Source of the DNA: Megaleporinus macrocephalus
Lineage: Eukaryota > Chordata > Actinopteri > Characiformes > Anostomidae
Assembly: GCA_021613375.1 (NCBI GenBank)
Contig: CM038709.1
Coordinates: forward strand, 35,372,428-35,436,427
Direction of reading: 5' to 3'
Length of the DNA stretch: 64,000 nucleotides
How positions within the stretch are numbered: position 1 is the first letter of the stretch; each line of letters starts with the position of its first letter. The position numbers were made by a program, and so were the translations under genes. Under the pieces are notes generated by a model. That model saw only the letters and a list, made by a program, of their open reading frames with translations, did not search any database and was not told the origin of the DNA. Of this stretch, positions 63,880 through 64,000 are shown one piece after another.

Positions 63880-64000
63880 TATAAGTCATGATTATGAGAT
63901 AGTATTATATACGTATGACTTACTATCATAATCAAAATAGTCAGTCATAATTCTTAGTAAGTCAAAATAATTAGGCATAATTAGATAGTAAGTAATAAAT

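Noticed and set aside
1..64000. CRISPR arrays, rRNA, bacterial operons, integrated viruses
   Set aside because: No regularly spaced repeats, no rRNA motifs and no viral gene set; all RT-bearing sequences fit LINE or BEL/Pao relics.

Overview
This window is vertebrate, almost certainly teleost fish, genomic DNA. It is AT-rich and intron-rich. It carries typical fish repeats: L2-type LINEs, many Tc1/mariner relics, hAT elements with 8-bp target duplications, a BEL/Pao relic and several MITEs. One interspersed repeat (copies near 16.4, 20.9 and 46.1 kb) resembles one I associate with catfish/characin-type (otophysan) genomes, but that is memory and not a search. No bacterial-style gene, rRNA, tRNA or CRISPR array was seen.

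The genes form one family. Four class II cytokine receptor (CRFB) genes lie head to tail on the minus strand. I rebuilt them exon by exon from splice sites, and all four show the class II phase series (SP exon ends in phase 1, D1A in 2, D1B in 1, D2A in 0, D2B in 1, and the TM exon in 0 in the three genes where it is present). In transcription order they are: gene E (59461 to 48111, 559 or 560 aa), gene D (45203 to 26407, 506 aa), gene C (22792 to 13840, about 276 aa with almost no cytoplasmic tail) and gene A (11908 to 7249, its TM and tail exons lying off the left edge). E, D and C resemble fish CRFB1/2/3, the IFNAR2-like ligand-binding chains for type I interferon. A is most like IL10RB (CRFB4). 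Order and shared orientation match the human IFNAR2-IL10RB-IFNAR1-IFNGR2 cluster, with the IFNAR2 position tripled.

The products would be single-pass plasma membrane receptors with two fibronectin-III-type domains, signalling through JAK kinases bound to a membrane-proximal LPxxL-type motif. D and E have long acidic tails ending in poly-Glu and a GYM/DYM motif reminiscent of the IFNAR2 C-terminus. C has the ectodomain and membrane segment but stops just after the box1-like motif, so it may be a non-signalling or decoy chain. E has lost both D1 cysteines and has an extra cytoplasmic exon. Perfect ISRE matches lie about 0.14 kb upstream of C and next to the putative first exon of E, suggesting interferon feedback on the receptors.

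Layout: 1-7160 holds two L2 LINEs and a Tc1 fragment, probably inside an intron of A; 7.2-11.9 kb gene A; 13.8-22.8 kb gene C with a 1.5-kb hAT element in an intron; 26.4-45.2 kb gene D, its introns packed with MITEs, a BEL/Pao relic, a BED-finger hAT remnant and a large palindrome; 48.1-59.5 kb gene E, with a candidate noncoding first exon at 62.7 kb; 63.3-63.9 kb a MITE.
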